From positions 65,628-129,627 of the forward strand of contig CAXGPR010000001.1 in NCBI GenBank assembly GCA_964011675.1: 64,000 nucleotides of DNA, in the 5' to 3' direction. Both the position numbers and the translations under genes were made by a program. The first letter of the stretch is position 1. Every line of letters starts with the position of its first letter. Below are positions 7,837-17,143 of the stretch, piece by piece. The notes beneath the pieces were generated by a model. The model did no database searches and was not told the origin of the DNA. It worked only from the letters and a program-made list of their open reading frames with translations. This DNA comes from GCA-2693325 sp964011675. Its GTDB lineage: Bacteria > Latescibacterota > UBA2968 > UBA8231.

Positions 7837-10254
7837 CTAGAAGATTAAGACATCGACTGACTTCTGAATCAGCGCAATACCTACCGATGCCATTCCCATC
7901 AACGCCATACCGCAAGAGAAACCCACGGCGAGAATTGGCGCATACTGAAGCCACTCTTTTCGGCCGTATTTGTTCCAGAAATAGTAGCGAGCCAGAAGCG
8001 CGCCTATTACTTCTGTGACGACAAAGTGCGGCAGCACCGTCAGTGATCGAACGAAACCAAAGATTAGCAAGATCGGAAGCCCAAGAACAGACAGCAGAGC
8101 AAAGCTAACGATACCAAAACCCGTTCCAATCGCGATTACTTCAGGCTTGAGCGCGCGGAAAAGGTACGGCACATCCGTCGAACGCTGAATCCAAGAAGAC
8201 GTAAAGAGAGGATCTGTATCCACCTCAAAATAGTAGTTCCATCCAGCTGGAACCGCTTTCTCAGATCGGACAAAGAGCGTAGGCCGCGGGTCGCTTACAA
8301 AGGAGTCCATTTCTGGTCCAACCGAGATGATGGCGGGCAGCCCTTTTGAAATTTCTTCGCTCGGATCGCTAGCATCACGCAGAAAGCGGTCTGCGGCAAT
8401 ATCCGGCTCGCCCTCAGTAAAGTGAGTATAGAAAACCTGCGTTTCCGACCAGGGTCCCACCCGACCAAATTTCCCTTCTGAATCTAGCCATTCATCGTCA
8501 ACTAAACGCGCACGCCAATACCACCATTCGTCCTCAATAAGGTTTGCCGGCGTCCAGTCTGCCCGCAAAGCATCCGTATTGAGTTCCTGACGCATCGTTC
8601 CTGTCATAAATAGACACTGCTGATAGGCTCGTAGGCGCCAGATCAACTGCGCATAAGGGTAGGAAGCGGACGGTATCGGGGCGAGTTTCCAGATATAGGA
8701 ACCGTAGAGGAAACTAGTAAACAGAATAATGGGCACCATGAATATTTCTGCCCGCATGATACTTGTAAACTGAGTTCCCGTAAGCTCAATTTCGCGAAAC
8801 TTCTGCGTCTGAGCACCGTAGTTCCCAATGGGGAACGGAATAAACCAGATGTCTACACCGCGGTATCCAGACAGGATAATCGTCGCCTCACGCACAAAGG
8901 GTATTTCCACCGTCTGTCCCACCAACCCAACCAAGCGCGCATTCACAAATGACTGGAACGGGGTAAAGACAAAACCAAAAAAAAGGAAAAACCAGATAAA
9001 TTGGCTGAATCCGGGCAACAGCCAGGCTGCGATGCCGATCAGGGCCGTAGTTGCCACCGCATAAAGCGCGAGCGCAATCCATATGGGGAAATCGCCTCGG
9101 CCCTGCGGGACGACAAAACTACGCCGATCTCCACTAGCCTCGCTGGCTGCACGTGAAGCGCGGACCCCCTGCACCACCTGATAGATACCGATTAGCGCGA
9201 TGGCAATTGTCGTCCCAATACCAAAGCTCATCCAAAAATCGACGTTGTTAACAAAAAATGTGTCAATCGTTCCCATACCTTGCCGCCAAAGTGTAAGATA
9301 GGGCTCATCACGCCATGGTGGTGAATAACTATAGAGAATTGGGTTGGCAATAGCTGCTACAAGGACTCCTATAAAGGTCCCGATAACGCCCCAATACGGA
9401 ACGACTAGGCCCGTAAAGATCGGCCCCAAGTGCGCAGTGAACCCCAGCGGCGTGGCGGGTATAAAGTTGCCTGTCACCTGCGTGAAATCGACAAATGGAA
9501 TGGGAATAAGCTGAATGGGTTCGGTCAGGAGTGCCCCAGTAATAGCTGGCAGAGCAACGTAAATTGTGCCAAAAACAAGGCCAATCATGGCTCCAGCAGA
9601 AAAAACGCGCCAGCGCCACGTCTCTGCCCCCTGCGTAGTCTCGGCCAAAGCGGTAGCCCCTTGGGCATTGACCGGAGCAAAAGGAAAGGGCAAGCGTTCG
9701 TAGTCAGAGTTGAGACGGAAGAGCGCATAGGACATGGTAAACCAAGAGACACGTGATATAATCATACCCGCGATGAGTAGCACAATAGGCATCAGCCAAT
9801 CACGATGCAAAAAAGTGCGTTCTAAGATGGCCTCAGACTCTGGCTGCGGTGCAACCCACGTGGGTATCAGCTTAGTGAGACCAAACTGTTTAGCAGCCGG
9901 CGACTGTACCAGATATTGATTGTAAAGCAGACCTTCAAACGCGCCCGTCTCCGCCGAGATAAGCGAACCTGCCACGTAAAATAGCAGATAAACTTCTTGT
10001 CGCTTAAGCGAAGAGTGAGAGCGCTTGGTAATCTCGGCAAAGAGAATGATCGTCACCCACTCTGCCGCAGCTCCGAGCGATCCGCCAATCATCAGGCTCA
10101 GATACATATTGCCGGGAACCATGATGAACGCCACAAAGAATACCCCGAGAATGGCTTTTGTCGTAAAACCATCCTCGAATTGGTCGGGAACCTCCATCAG
10201 ATCCCTGTACTCTTCGATCTCCTGGTTCGGGTTTCTTTTTTTGCTTTCGTCCAC
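7837..10254 (-). CDS. OPT-like multi-pass transporter with extracytoplasmic insert
   Basis: An 805-residue integral membrane protein resembling the oligopeptide-transporter-like DUF6785/DUF6784 families, which are transporters of unknown substrate. The N-terminal 30-480 residues contain about ten or more hydrophobic segments. A soluble stretch (about 545-705) interrupts the membrane part and carries fibronectin-III-like words (YWRARL ... GPWSET and YYFEVDTDPLF). Membrane helices resume after about 705. The GTG start at 10254 is bounded by an upstream in-frame stop, so the start is firm. It lies 33 bp downstream of the M28/FtsX fusion gene. Substrate and direction of transport are unknown. Confidence 0.75.
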   Translation of the reverse strand: MDESKKRNPNQEIEEYRDLMEVPDQFEDGFTTKAILGVFFVAFIMVPGNMYLSLMIGGSLGAAAEWVTIILFAEITKRSHSSLKRQEVYLLFYVAGSLISAETGAFEGLLYNQYLVQSPAAKQFGLTKLIPTWVAPQPESEAILERTFLHRDWLMPIVLLIAGMIISRVSWFTMSYALFRLNSDYERLPFPFAPVNAQGATALAETTQGAETWRWRVFSAGAMIGLVFGTIYVALPAITGALLTEPIQLIPIPFVDFTQVTGNFIPATPLGFTAHLGPIFTGLVVPYWGVIGTFIGVLVAAIANPILYSYSPPWRDEPYLTLWRQGMGTIDTFFVNNVDFWMSFGIGTTIAIALIGIYQVVQGVRASRAASEASGDRRSFVVPQGRGDFPIWIALALYAVATTALIGIAAWLLPGFSQFIWFFLFFGFVFTPFQSFVNARLVGLVGQTVEIPFVREATIILSGYRGVDIWFIPFPIGNYGAQTQKFREIELTGTQFTSIMRAEIFMVPIILFTSFLYGSYIWKLAPIPSASYPYAQLIWRLRAYQQCLFMTGTMRQELNTDALRADWTPANLIEDEWWYWRARLVDDEWLDSEGKFGRVGPWSETQVFYTHFTEGEPDIAADRFLRDASDPSEEISKGLPAIISVGPEMDSFVSDPRPTLFVRSEKAVPAGWNYYFEVDTDPLFTSSWIQRSTDVPYLFRALKPEVIAIGTGFGIVSFALLSVLGLPILLIFGFVRSLTVLPHFVVTEVIGALLARYYFWNKYGRKEWLQYAPILAVGFSCGMALMGMASVGIALIQKSVDVLIF

Positions 10255-10287
10255 GCGTTATTCCCTTATTCCCATATGGAGTAACCC

Positions 10288-13200
10288 CTAAGCAGTCGTT
10301 TCTCGACGCATTTCTTCAAGCAGGCTACTGCCTTGACGTCGGTACTCTTCTTTGGCGTCTCCATCGACAGTGCGCCAAATGAGGAACTGCTTTCGAATAA
10401 CATTCATAAAACGTTGATTGACGCGGCGCCAAGATGCTTCTTCTCCGCTAAGTCGCTGCAGATTTAGCCCAACAGTATAGATATTGTGTTCGGCATCTGG
10501 AATTGCCTGCAGCGTAACGTGCTGACTCACGCCCAAGTCAAAGGGGGCCAACCAGATGTTCATATCGATTGCATACAATTCACCTGCAGGAGTCGTATCA
10601 CAGGACAGGTTGGCCCCATCCGTATAAAAAGTTCCAATAGACTCTTCGCTATAAGAATCGAAATAACCCATCAAAAACACGTTGAGTCCTAATACCTCGT
10701 GCCCACTAACCGTAAAGGGAAACTCAAATTTCCACTCATCTCCATCGGGCGGCGGCAGCTTCCACTTACGTGTCACATCGGGCACAGCCATTTGCGATGC
10801 CTTGCGTGCGGGATAGATAGTCGACAGCATCACCACAGCCATTACAAGCATACAGGACAGCACGGCAGATAACGACGAGTAATTAAGCGTAAAACCCGCT
10901 AAGAGATTTAACTCTATAAGCACTTTGGCAATAATCTGACCGCTCAAGTACCCCGCGACGACACCCAGTACAGAATACACGCAGGACTCGGCAATGAAGA
11001 GCCAAGCAATATGCCCCGGCGCCAACCCCACAGAAGAGTAAATACCAATTTCGCGAAAGCGCTCATACACGCTCCCCATCATTGTGTTGAGCACGATTAG
11101 CGAGGCAATAAGGATCGGAATAAAGAGATTACTCATACCGGAAAAAGTGGTCATTCCCAAGGATGAGTAAATCGACACCTTCACATATTCATCGCCGGTC
11201 TCTTTAATGCCAGCAAAGAGCGTCACCGCCAGACGAGAGAGAAAATCTTCTACCTGCGCACGTTCATCTACGCCTTCATTAAAACGCACAGCAACTGACT
11301 GCAGCGGATTGCCGCTTCCTACCCTACGGAGCGTTTCGTAGGGCATTATGAGCGTATTGGCCGGCTCGAGATGAACAAAAGGTTTAATAACGACTTTCGT
11401 ATCTTCAAGACCCTGCTTCTCGCGCTGCTCTTCTTCTGCCATCTCCTGCACGGCCTGTCCACCAGTAACGGCAAAGTCCGCTGGCGTTAGAATCTCATCG
11501 TCAAGATCTTTAAGGTCCTTCATACGCCGCGAGTCGATTACGCCGATCACCGTGAAATAATCGCCAAACACGCGTATTTGAGCCGTGCCGACTTCTTCTA
11601 ACGGGATGTCCAAATTGCCACTAGAAATCATGTCACTAGGCAGAATACAAACCTTCTCTTCGCCCGGCTCAAACCAGCGCCCCGCAATGAGGGCTCGATC
11701 CAAGGCCGTAACTTCGCGTTCCTGTGGCGTTAGTCCGAGTACTCCCAGTGCATTATGCGCTCGTTCCCCGCTTTTCATCTTGATATGTGCTTTAGACTTA
11801 TTGCTGTACCAGCTACGCGGAGCAACAACACCAACCTGTCCGAAGTTGCTAAGCGCATATTCAAGGACTGAGTCCTCCATGGGATTCCATGCCTTACTGC
11901 GAATTAATATCCCCTCGTAAAGACCCTCGTTATCACGTTGGATCTGATTAAACCGCATACCCGTACTGATAGAAGTAAATGAAAGCACAGTAAAGGTGAG
12001 CAAGAGCAGCGTGAGGAACGTCAAAATAGTACGCGTCTTACGGCGTTTCATATTAGATATACCTAACTGAAAGGCCGTAACCGAAGCGCTTGAACGACTC
12101 ACATCCGTGTCGTGTATAACGGCCACTTCAGTACGTAGCTTTTTCATTTGTTCATTAAAACGACCTGATATGATCGACATGACCAAAACAGCAAGAGCAA
12201 TAATCACAAAGGCAAGCAGTATCACAAACGGGTTAGAGAGCTGAAATGCGGGATGGACCAACCACAGGATAGTCCAGATGACCATAAATACGCCGACAAA
12301 GCCGAGTATCTGGTTTTTTATAGTCCCCGCCGTGACAATCAGGCGTTCCGTAAAGAATGCGCAGGGAATCACCAGAGCCATAAAGAATATGATGCCCTGC
12401 ACAACGTCGTTTTGAGTCGACTTCACGTCGGGATACGCACGAGACTCTAAACCAAATGCAGCACGCGTATGGCGCACAAAGTCGCCCCAGCGTTTCTCTG
12501 ACTGAGCCAACTCGGCTGCGTCTAGTTCGGTGCGCGCCCTTTCGTGCAAACTGTTAAGCCGCTGGTTTTCTATGGCAAAACTTTTTAATTCGCGCATACG
12601 CGATTCGTCGAGCGTCCACATATCTTTAGCAGCCTGATAGGTCGTGCGAGCAAACGAAACACCCGAGCGAATCTCAAACCCTTCCCCTTCGGCCTTGTCC
12701 CTGTCCGTTATGCTCGTTGCATTGAGCAGCAGAGAACGAAAGCCCATGAGCCCCGCACCAAAACCCATTTTAATACTCGAGCCGGGACGGGCAAAAAGCA
12801 CACCAACTGGTTCGTTTAATGCAGAGGGTCCCTCTCCCGTTGTAAAACCATACTCAACCGGTGCGCTATTACTCTCATCAAAGACCGTTACTCCCCCTAA
12901 CTTGGTCAGGTAGAGCGGATCGACAATATCGAAAAAGTTGTAGGCTATACACGGAAATAAAATGACCATCCACTCTTTATCTCGCCAATCCATGGTTACA
13001 AGCATCGGATAGGCTTCGTCTCCCTGCACACCTTTGTCCGGCGCGTAGACGATCTGGCCAGTGATCGGGTCCATATAGTAACCTTCAATCTGAACCCGAT
13101 TTACACGTATTCTGTTTACGTAAAACGCTCCGGTCTCATCGACGATCTCATAGTACTCGCCTCGCACACCCTTGTAAGATTTCATCTTGCCGTTACGCAC

Positions 13201-15054
13201 CACAGCAACTGCTCCAGTGCGCGGTAGATCGGGGACTATGCTTCGGCGTGGGAAGACCATAGTGCGCCCGGTCAGCGAACGCAGGTTGTCGCGTAGACGC
13301 ATCTTGAAATCGGGGAAGAGTTCGGGATCTTCAAAAGCCATATGGAACATTCCAGACAAGACCCGTATCTGCTTCGCCAGGTTGCCGTAGTTAACTCTTT
13401 CGGCAAGATCAAGCGGCGTGTCTACCAAAAAACGCGCATCATTGACCGTGACAAACGCAAGCGCTGGAGTTCCCGTAGCCAACACAAGTTCACTGTTTAC
13501 AGATATTTCTCCAGGGACGAAAGTAGACCAACTCATACCACCTTCGGGACTTATGCCATTCACCAAAACATCACGCTGCTGGTATCCTAACTCGTGACTA
13601 ATCTCCTTTGCATAGCGCATAAAGTTCTTACCAAAGGGAGCAAAATACCGCTTGTAATAAAACGAACTATTACTGTTCCAGACACCCAATTCGTCAGTCT
13701 GTGTAGAAAGGTCTAAGCTGATAAACAGCTTAACCTGAAGCGAATCTCCCTTGGGTCCGACCCACTGGCGATATAGCTGATGACGCACTTCATCGTCTGA
13801 CAGTGCCTTGCTCCTAAGCTCTTCGCTATCAGCAAAGCGTTCACCGTCCAAAATCAAGGCACTTCCTTCAACCTCCAGCAACTCGTCTGCGATAGCGTCC
13901 TCTATGATCCGATCGACAAGCAGTTCGTTGCCACCAATAGCATGACGCACAAGTGCTTCTTTACCAGTAAACTCCTCACGTCCTATCCGATACTGCACGC
14001 CTTCTTTATCAATCAGATTCCGCGCAAGCGCCGCGTCGACCACGCGCCGAACTAACATGTGATCGATGAAAGGATCTTCTTTGCGCAAATAACGCTGAAT
14101 AAAATCGTCGACTCCGCGCAGGCCTATGTGATGAGCCGAAGTGGCAAGAAAAACGACTGTGCGTGCAGGAGGGTTCTCGCGAAAGTATCGAGCAAGTTCC
14201 AAAAGGGCTGTAGCACTTGCAGCTTGCTCGGCACCGGGGGTCAATGAAGGCACGACAGACATCGCATCGTAGTATCCCTCGAGCACGACGACGTCTTCTT
14301 TCAAGAGTGGGTCGTAGCCGGGAATCGTCCCCATAATATTCCAGGCAGAACGACGCTCCCAGTCCATCTGATATTCGAGATGAGCTTTTAAGGATGAGTC
14401 GGCCTTTAGGCGCGCGCGCAGTAACTGACCATCCGCTTTGCTCACCCAGAATCGCGGCACGTCCAGAGGCATGGAGAGAAACTTCTTCTCCCCTTCGAGA
14501 TAAACGGTAGAATCGGGCTCTACAAATATCAGCGCACTCGCCCCGAGGTACGCGGCATTAATCCACGCGTCTCCCGAGTTAAAATCCATAATTACAGCGG
14601 CCCCCTCAACTTCAAATCCATCCATGGCCACGTAATCACCTTTACCTGCATCCACTAGGTGAGCATCAACTCCCCCTTCAGGTAGCGTTGATGTTTTTAC
14701 GAGGTTGGGCCATATGCCGTGCAATCGCACTGCTTCTCCCGTATTGGGCAGGATCAGTTGCCCCCCCTTGTCCATCGGGATGGAAACATCGTATTCATGC
14801 ACTTCAATGTCGTCGAGGCCAATATCGCGAAAGTTGTCTTGGATAAATCGAGCCGCTTCATCGGCTCCTGGATATCCAACTACTCTGGATCCCAAACCTG
14901 CTAGATGCCCGAGCGTTTCCTGCACTCGAGAAACGGGCGTTGATTTTGCCAACTGAGCAAAGTCGACTTGGGCAATCACGCCGTTAGGTAAGACAATTAG
15001 CACAGTACACAACAATAGAAAAAAGTGCTTGGCCTTAAAGTCATTATTTTTCAA
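10288..15054 (-). CDS. Fusion of degenerate M28 peptidase domain and FtsX/MacB-type permease
   Basis: A 1588-residue protein. Residues 1-28 form a signal peptide or anchor. A periplasmic M28-peptidase-like region follows (about 30-330). Its expected metal ligands look replaced: the HxDS position reads YYDA near 262, the Asp of the GAnD loop is lost in GAEQAA, and the catalytic EE position reads SAHHIG near 305. The next section (about 330-880) is unassigned. Two to three membrane helices lie near 895-965. An FtsX permease unit follows, with one helix near 1005-1030, a periplasmic MacB-like domain and three helices near 1295-1420 (YERFREIGIYSSVG motif). The tail is about 170 residues. The start is TTG. 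No ABC ATPase is adjacent. A mechanotransmission role is inferred; catalysis is doubtful. Confidence 0.8.
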   Translation of the reverse strand: MKNNDFKAKHFFLLLCTVLIVLPNGVIAQVDFAQLAKSTPVSRVQETLGHLAGLGSRVVGYPGADEAARFIQDNFRDIGLDDIEVHEYDVSIPMDKGGQLILPNTGEAVRLHGIWPNLVKTSTLPEGGVDAHLVDAGKGDYVAMDGFEVEGAAVIMDFNSGDAWINAAYLGASALIFVEPDSTVYLEGEKKFLSMPLDVPRFWVSKADGQLLRARLKADSSLKAHLEYQMDWERRSAWNIMGTIPGYDPLLKEDVVVLEGYYDAMSVVPSLTPGAEQAASATALLELARYFRENPPARTVVFLATSAHHIGLRGVDDFIQRYLRKEDPFIDHMLVRRVVDAALARNLIDKEGVQYRIGREEFTGKEALVRHAIGGNELLVDRIIEDAIADELLEVEGSALILDGERFADSEELRSKALSDDEVRHQLYRQWVGPKGDSLQVKLFISLDLSTQTDELGVWNSNSSFYYKRYFAPFGKNFMRYAKEISHELGYQQRDVLVNGISPEGGMSWSTFVPGEISVNSELVLATGTPALAFVTVNDARFLVDTPLDLAERVNYGNLAKQIRVLSGMFHMAFEDPELFPDFKMRLRDNLRSLTGRTMVFPRRSIVPDLPRTGAVAVVRNGKMKSYKGVRGEYYEIVDETGAFYVNRIRVNRVQIEGYYMDPITGQIVYAPDKGVQGDEAYPMLVTMDWRDKEWMVILFPCIAYNFFDIVDPLYLTKLGGVTVFDESNSAPVEYGFTTGEGPSALNEPVGVLFARPGSSIKMGFGAGLMGFRSLLLNATSITDRDKAEGEGFEIRSGVSFARTTYQAAKDMWTLDESRMRELKSFAIENQRLNSLHERARTELDAAELAQSEKRWGDFVRHTRAAFGLESRAYPDVKSTQNDVVQGIIFFMALVIPCAFFTERLIVTAGTIKNQILGFVGVFMVIWTILWLVHPAFQLSNPFVILLAFVIIALAVLVMSIISGRFNEQMKKLRTEVAVIHDTDVSRSSASVTAFQLGISNMKRRKTRTILTFLTLLLLTFTVLSFTSISTGMRFNQIQRDNEGLYEGILIRSKAWNPMEDSVLEYALSNFGQVGVVAPRSWYSNKSKAHIKMKSGERAHNALGVLGLTPQEREVTALDRALIAGRWFEPGEEKVCILPSDMISSGNLDIPLEEVGTAQIRVFGDYFTVIGVIDSRRMKDLKDLDDEILTPADFAVTGGQAVQEMAEEEQREKQGLEDTKVVIKPFVHLEPANTLIMPYETLRRVGSGNPLQSVAVRFNEGVDERAQVEDFLSRLAVTLFAGIKETGDEYVKVSIYSSLGMTTFSGMSNLFIPILIASLIVLNTMMGSVYERFREIGIYSSVGLAPGHIAWLFIAESCVYSVLGVVAGYLSGQIIAKVLIELNLLAGFTLNYSSLSAVLSCMLVMAVVMLSTIYPARKASQMAVPDVTRKWKLPPPDGDEWKFEFPFTVSGHEVLGLNVFLMGYFDSYSEESIGTFYTDGANLSCDTTPAGELYAIDMNIWLAPFDLGVSQHVTLQAIPDAEHNIYTVGLNLQRLSGEEASWRRVNQRFMNVIRKQFLIWRTVDGDAKEEYRRQGSSLLEEMRRETTA

Positions 15055-15185
15055 ATTTGAATATCCCGTTTTCTACATTGTTTCTTGCACGTCGGTACTA
15101 ATATAAAAAAAAATTGACTGGGTTCCACCTCAAGGCATTGAGCACGTACTGATGCTTTGAATACGCTTTGTTTTGAAGGTTTTAC

Positions 15186-15683
15186 CTACAAATTTAATCG
15201 ATTTCGAACCCAGTGAGCCAACAGACCAATTAAGATACCGCTTATTAGGCCACCTAGCAATGCAACCGGCAGTAGAGTCCATATACCCCACTGCCCTATG
15301 TACCAATATGCCAATACAAGCTGAGCGAGTTGATGAGTTACAGCGCCCCAAATTCCCAGACCCACTGCGCTGAACACAGACCCACCTACAGACCGCGCCA
15401 CGGACATAACCGACCAACTACACATGCCCGCTCCAGCACCAATAAAAAAAACGGGATTGGCCAGAGTACCGCTCAGGAGTCCTCCGAGAAAAAGCTTTAA
15501 CACGCTCACCGCAAGAGCGGCAAGTGGACCATAACTCATTAGCGACAACACGACGGGCAAATTCCCCAACCCCATCTTCATCCAAGGCAAGGGACGCGGA
15601 GCTAACCCCTCAAATATGAATAGTGCAACCGCCGCCGCTGCCAATAGGCCCGTGCGCGTCAACCTCTGAGTTGAGGTTTCCAT
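15186..15683 (-). CDS. Gx transporter family (heptaprenyl diphosphate synthase component I-like) membrane protein
   Basis: A 165-residue membrane protein with about five hydrophobic segments and the family pattern LPWMKMGLGNLPVVLSL near residues 33-49. This is PF07456, often called heptaprenyl diphosphate synthase component I but probably a small-molecule ECF-like transporter subunit. It overlaps the upstream NusG-domain-II gene by one base (TGATG), the usual pairing for this family. The substrate is unknown; the common genomic partner ApbE (flavin transferase) is not in this window. Confidence 0.8.
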   Translation of the reverse strand: METSTQRLTRTGLLAAAAVALFIFEGLAPRPLPWMKMGLGNLPVVLSLMSYGPLAALAVSVLKLFLGGLLSGTLANPVFFIGAGAGMCSWSVMSVARSVGGSVFSAVGLGIWGAVTHQLAQLVLAYWYIGQWGIWTLLPVALLGGLISGILIGLLAHWVRNRLNL

Positions 15684-16075
15684 CAGCGGCTAACCGCGTC
15701 AACTCCCAAACGCGCGCCCAGTATGGTCACTACAATTCGATTGGGAATACACACAATCATATCGCCCTGGCGCTGCACCCATCCCCGATGGACACACCTC
15801 TGGAAGAGACAGGAAGATGTGCGCATCCGAATCCCAGATGATCCAACCTCCAGTTCACTCATTCCTTTTGGCCCCCGCAGATTACGGATAGTATGTTCAT
15901 CCATGTTGTATATCTGAGTGTCACCTTCACTCTGAATTTTCACTCGAGACCCCTGTTCCTTACTGTATTCAACGCAGTAAAGACCTCCTATAGCTAAGGT
16001 AACGACAGCAATTAAGATACGATCTCCAATCGTCAGAATTGACAACCAATAGATGCACTTAAATACGCGAATCAC
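15683..16075 (-). CDS. NusG domain II-containing membrane-anchored protein
   Basis: A 130-residue protein with one N-terminal membrane helix (about 18-34, after TIGDRI) and a NusG-domain-II-like beta domain (about 40-125; ELEVGSSGIRM, CVHRGWVQRQGDMIVCIPNRIVV). Such proteins are regularly encoded just before Gx transporters and are thought to be extracytoplasmic accessory proteins. The Cys residues near 89, 94 and 108 fit the family. The start is probably GTG at 16075, with only a weak ribosome binding site, so the N-terminus is uncertain. Its promoter must lie in the divergent gap 16076-16200. Confidence 0.75.
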   Translation of the reverse strand: MIRVFKCIYWLSILTIGDRILIAVVTLAIGGLYCVEYSKEQGSRVKIQSEGDTQIYNMDEHTIRNLRGPKGMSELEVGSSGIRMRTSSCLFQRCVHRGWVQRQGDMIVCIPNRIVVTILGARLGVDAVSR

Positions 16076-16121
16076 TCACAATATCCAATCATTAGATTGC
16101 CCCACATCATAATTGACTTGC

Positions 16122-16150
16122 TTGACACTCAGAATCAACTTTGCTACAAT
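16122..16150 (+). promoter_or_regulatory. Near-consensus sigma70 promoter
   Basis: TTGACA at 16122-16127 and TACAAT at 16145-16150 are separated by exactly 17 bp. The -35 box is perfect and the -10 box has five of six consensus bases. Transcription would start near 16157, about 44 bp before the GTG of the next gene. It is the best vegetative promoter I found in the window. Confidence 0.85.
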
Positions 16151-16200
16151 TCTTGAATTGCAAAATCCATAGAGTGTATATTCATATAAGGAGCAGCACA

Positions 16201-16503
16201 GTGGCCGACACCCTAGGCGATACCATTCTTCAACACCTGAAATATGTCGATGGTGTGGAAGGCATCCTAGGACAGTTTTACTATCTTAGCGATCCCGATA
16301 AATTACAGCAAGGAATAGAACGCTGGTTACTGCACACTCCGGAGGGACGAGCTTGGTTGGACAGTTTAGGGTTCGTAAACAAAGAGGCTGTTATTAAAGT
16401 TATAGAACAGGTTGAGACCAACCTTGAAGAGTCGAGCCGGGACTTGGTAACAAAGATTCAAACGCTACGCTCGTATGTAGATGCTAAAGGCACAACTGAA
16501 TAA
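16201..16503 (+). CDS. Small protein of unknown function, 100 aa
   Basis: I do not recognise this family. It is a soluble, acidic, mostly helical protein with no signal peptide. The reading frame is open from 16141, but the -10 box of the promoter overlaps that region. A good Shine-Dalgarno sequence (AAGGAG around 16188-16193) sits 7 bp before GTG 16201, which I take as the start. It is the first gene behind a near-consensus promoter, so it is probably well expressed. The C-terminal half (about 55-95) looks like an amphipathic helix or short coiled coil. It could be a regulatory or structural partner of the next gene's product; that is speculation. Confidence 0.7.
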   Translation: MADTLGDTILQHLKYVDGVEGILGQFYYLSDPDKLQQGIERWLLHTPEGRAWLDSLGFVNKEAVIKVIEQVETNLEESSRDLVTKIQTLRSYVDAKGTTE

Positions 16504-16577
16504 GAACGCGCGCGTATCTTTTTTCTAGAGACGCCGTAAACGCGCGGCATTTTTGTCGCCTTACAAGCGAGGACTTC

Positions 16578-16904
16578 ATGCATTGGTGGATTGCCACCGT
16601 AGTTTGTATATGCACGGCTCTCATCATTCAATATTTTTGCTCTAGTAAGCTACTACGCATGAAACAGCAGATCTCTATGAAGAATATGGCGCTGCGCGAT
16701 GCGCGTGCAGAGGGCGCCCGAATAGAAGAAAAAGAGACAGAGCTTAAAAACCAGCAAAAGAGTTTGACTTTTAGCATTCAACGCATGCGCAAAGATATCA
16801 AACGCCTACGCGATCAGATCTCAGAAAAAGGACTCGAAGTCCCCGAGCCCAGTTTCCCCTTAGAAGAAATAGAAGCAGATGCTGAACAGGAGGAAAAGGC
16901 CTAA
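16578..16904 (+). CDS. Small single-span membrane protein with coiled coil, 108 aa
   Basis: An N-terminal hydrophobic segment (about 4-25, MHWWIATVVCICTALIIQYF) is followed by a basic, then heptad-like helical region (about 28-85) and an acidic tail. This architecture suits an inner-membrane-anchored cytoplasmic coiled coil. I cannot assign a family. It lies 74 bp downstream of the 100-residue protein gene in the same direction and is probably part of that transcript. A weak GC-rich hairpin followed by ATTTTTG (16533-16553) lies between them and could attenuate transcription. Confidence 0.65.
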   Translation: MHWWIATVVCICTALIIQYFCSSKLLRMKQQISMKNMALRDARAEGARIEEKETELKNQQKSLTFSIQRMRKDIKRLRDQISEKGLEVPEPSFPLEEIEADAEQEEKA

Positions 16905-17143
16905 ATACACGGGGTCTATTCCCCTTACACCTGCGCGATCCCAAGCAGCCCTCTCCCACTTCCCCCAGATATACCTTTCTAACCATATTTTCTGCCCGGG
17001 CCTGTAGCTCCAATGCAGTTTGTTTTTTGTCCCTGTCTATTCTGCGGTCTGATGATCGCAATTGGTAACACCCGAGGTCAACCGTCTAGGTGTTTTATCA
17101 ACCGCATCTTTGGTATATTAAGAATAGGAGAAAACAGACAGCC
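16905..17143. other. 239-bp leader between small membrane protein gene and (p)ppGpp synthetase gene
   Basis: I see no convincing gene here. A short GGGG/CCCC hairpin follows the upstream stop without a T-run. AGGAG at 17126-17130 precedes the ATG at 17144 by 13 bp. A TATATT word at 17114-17119 resembles a -10 box but has no -35 box at the right distance. I found no tRNA-like or riboswitch-like fold by eye. Confidence 0.3.
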
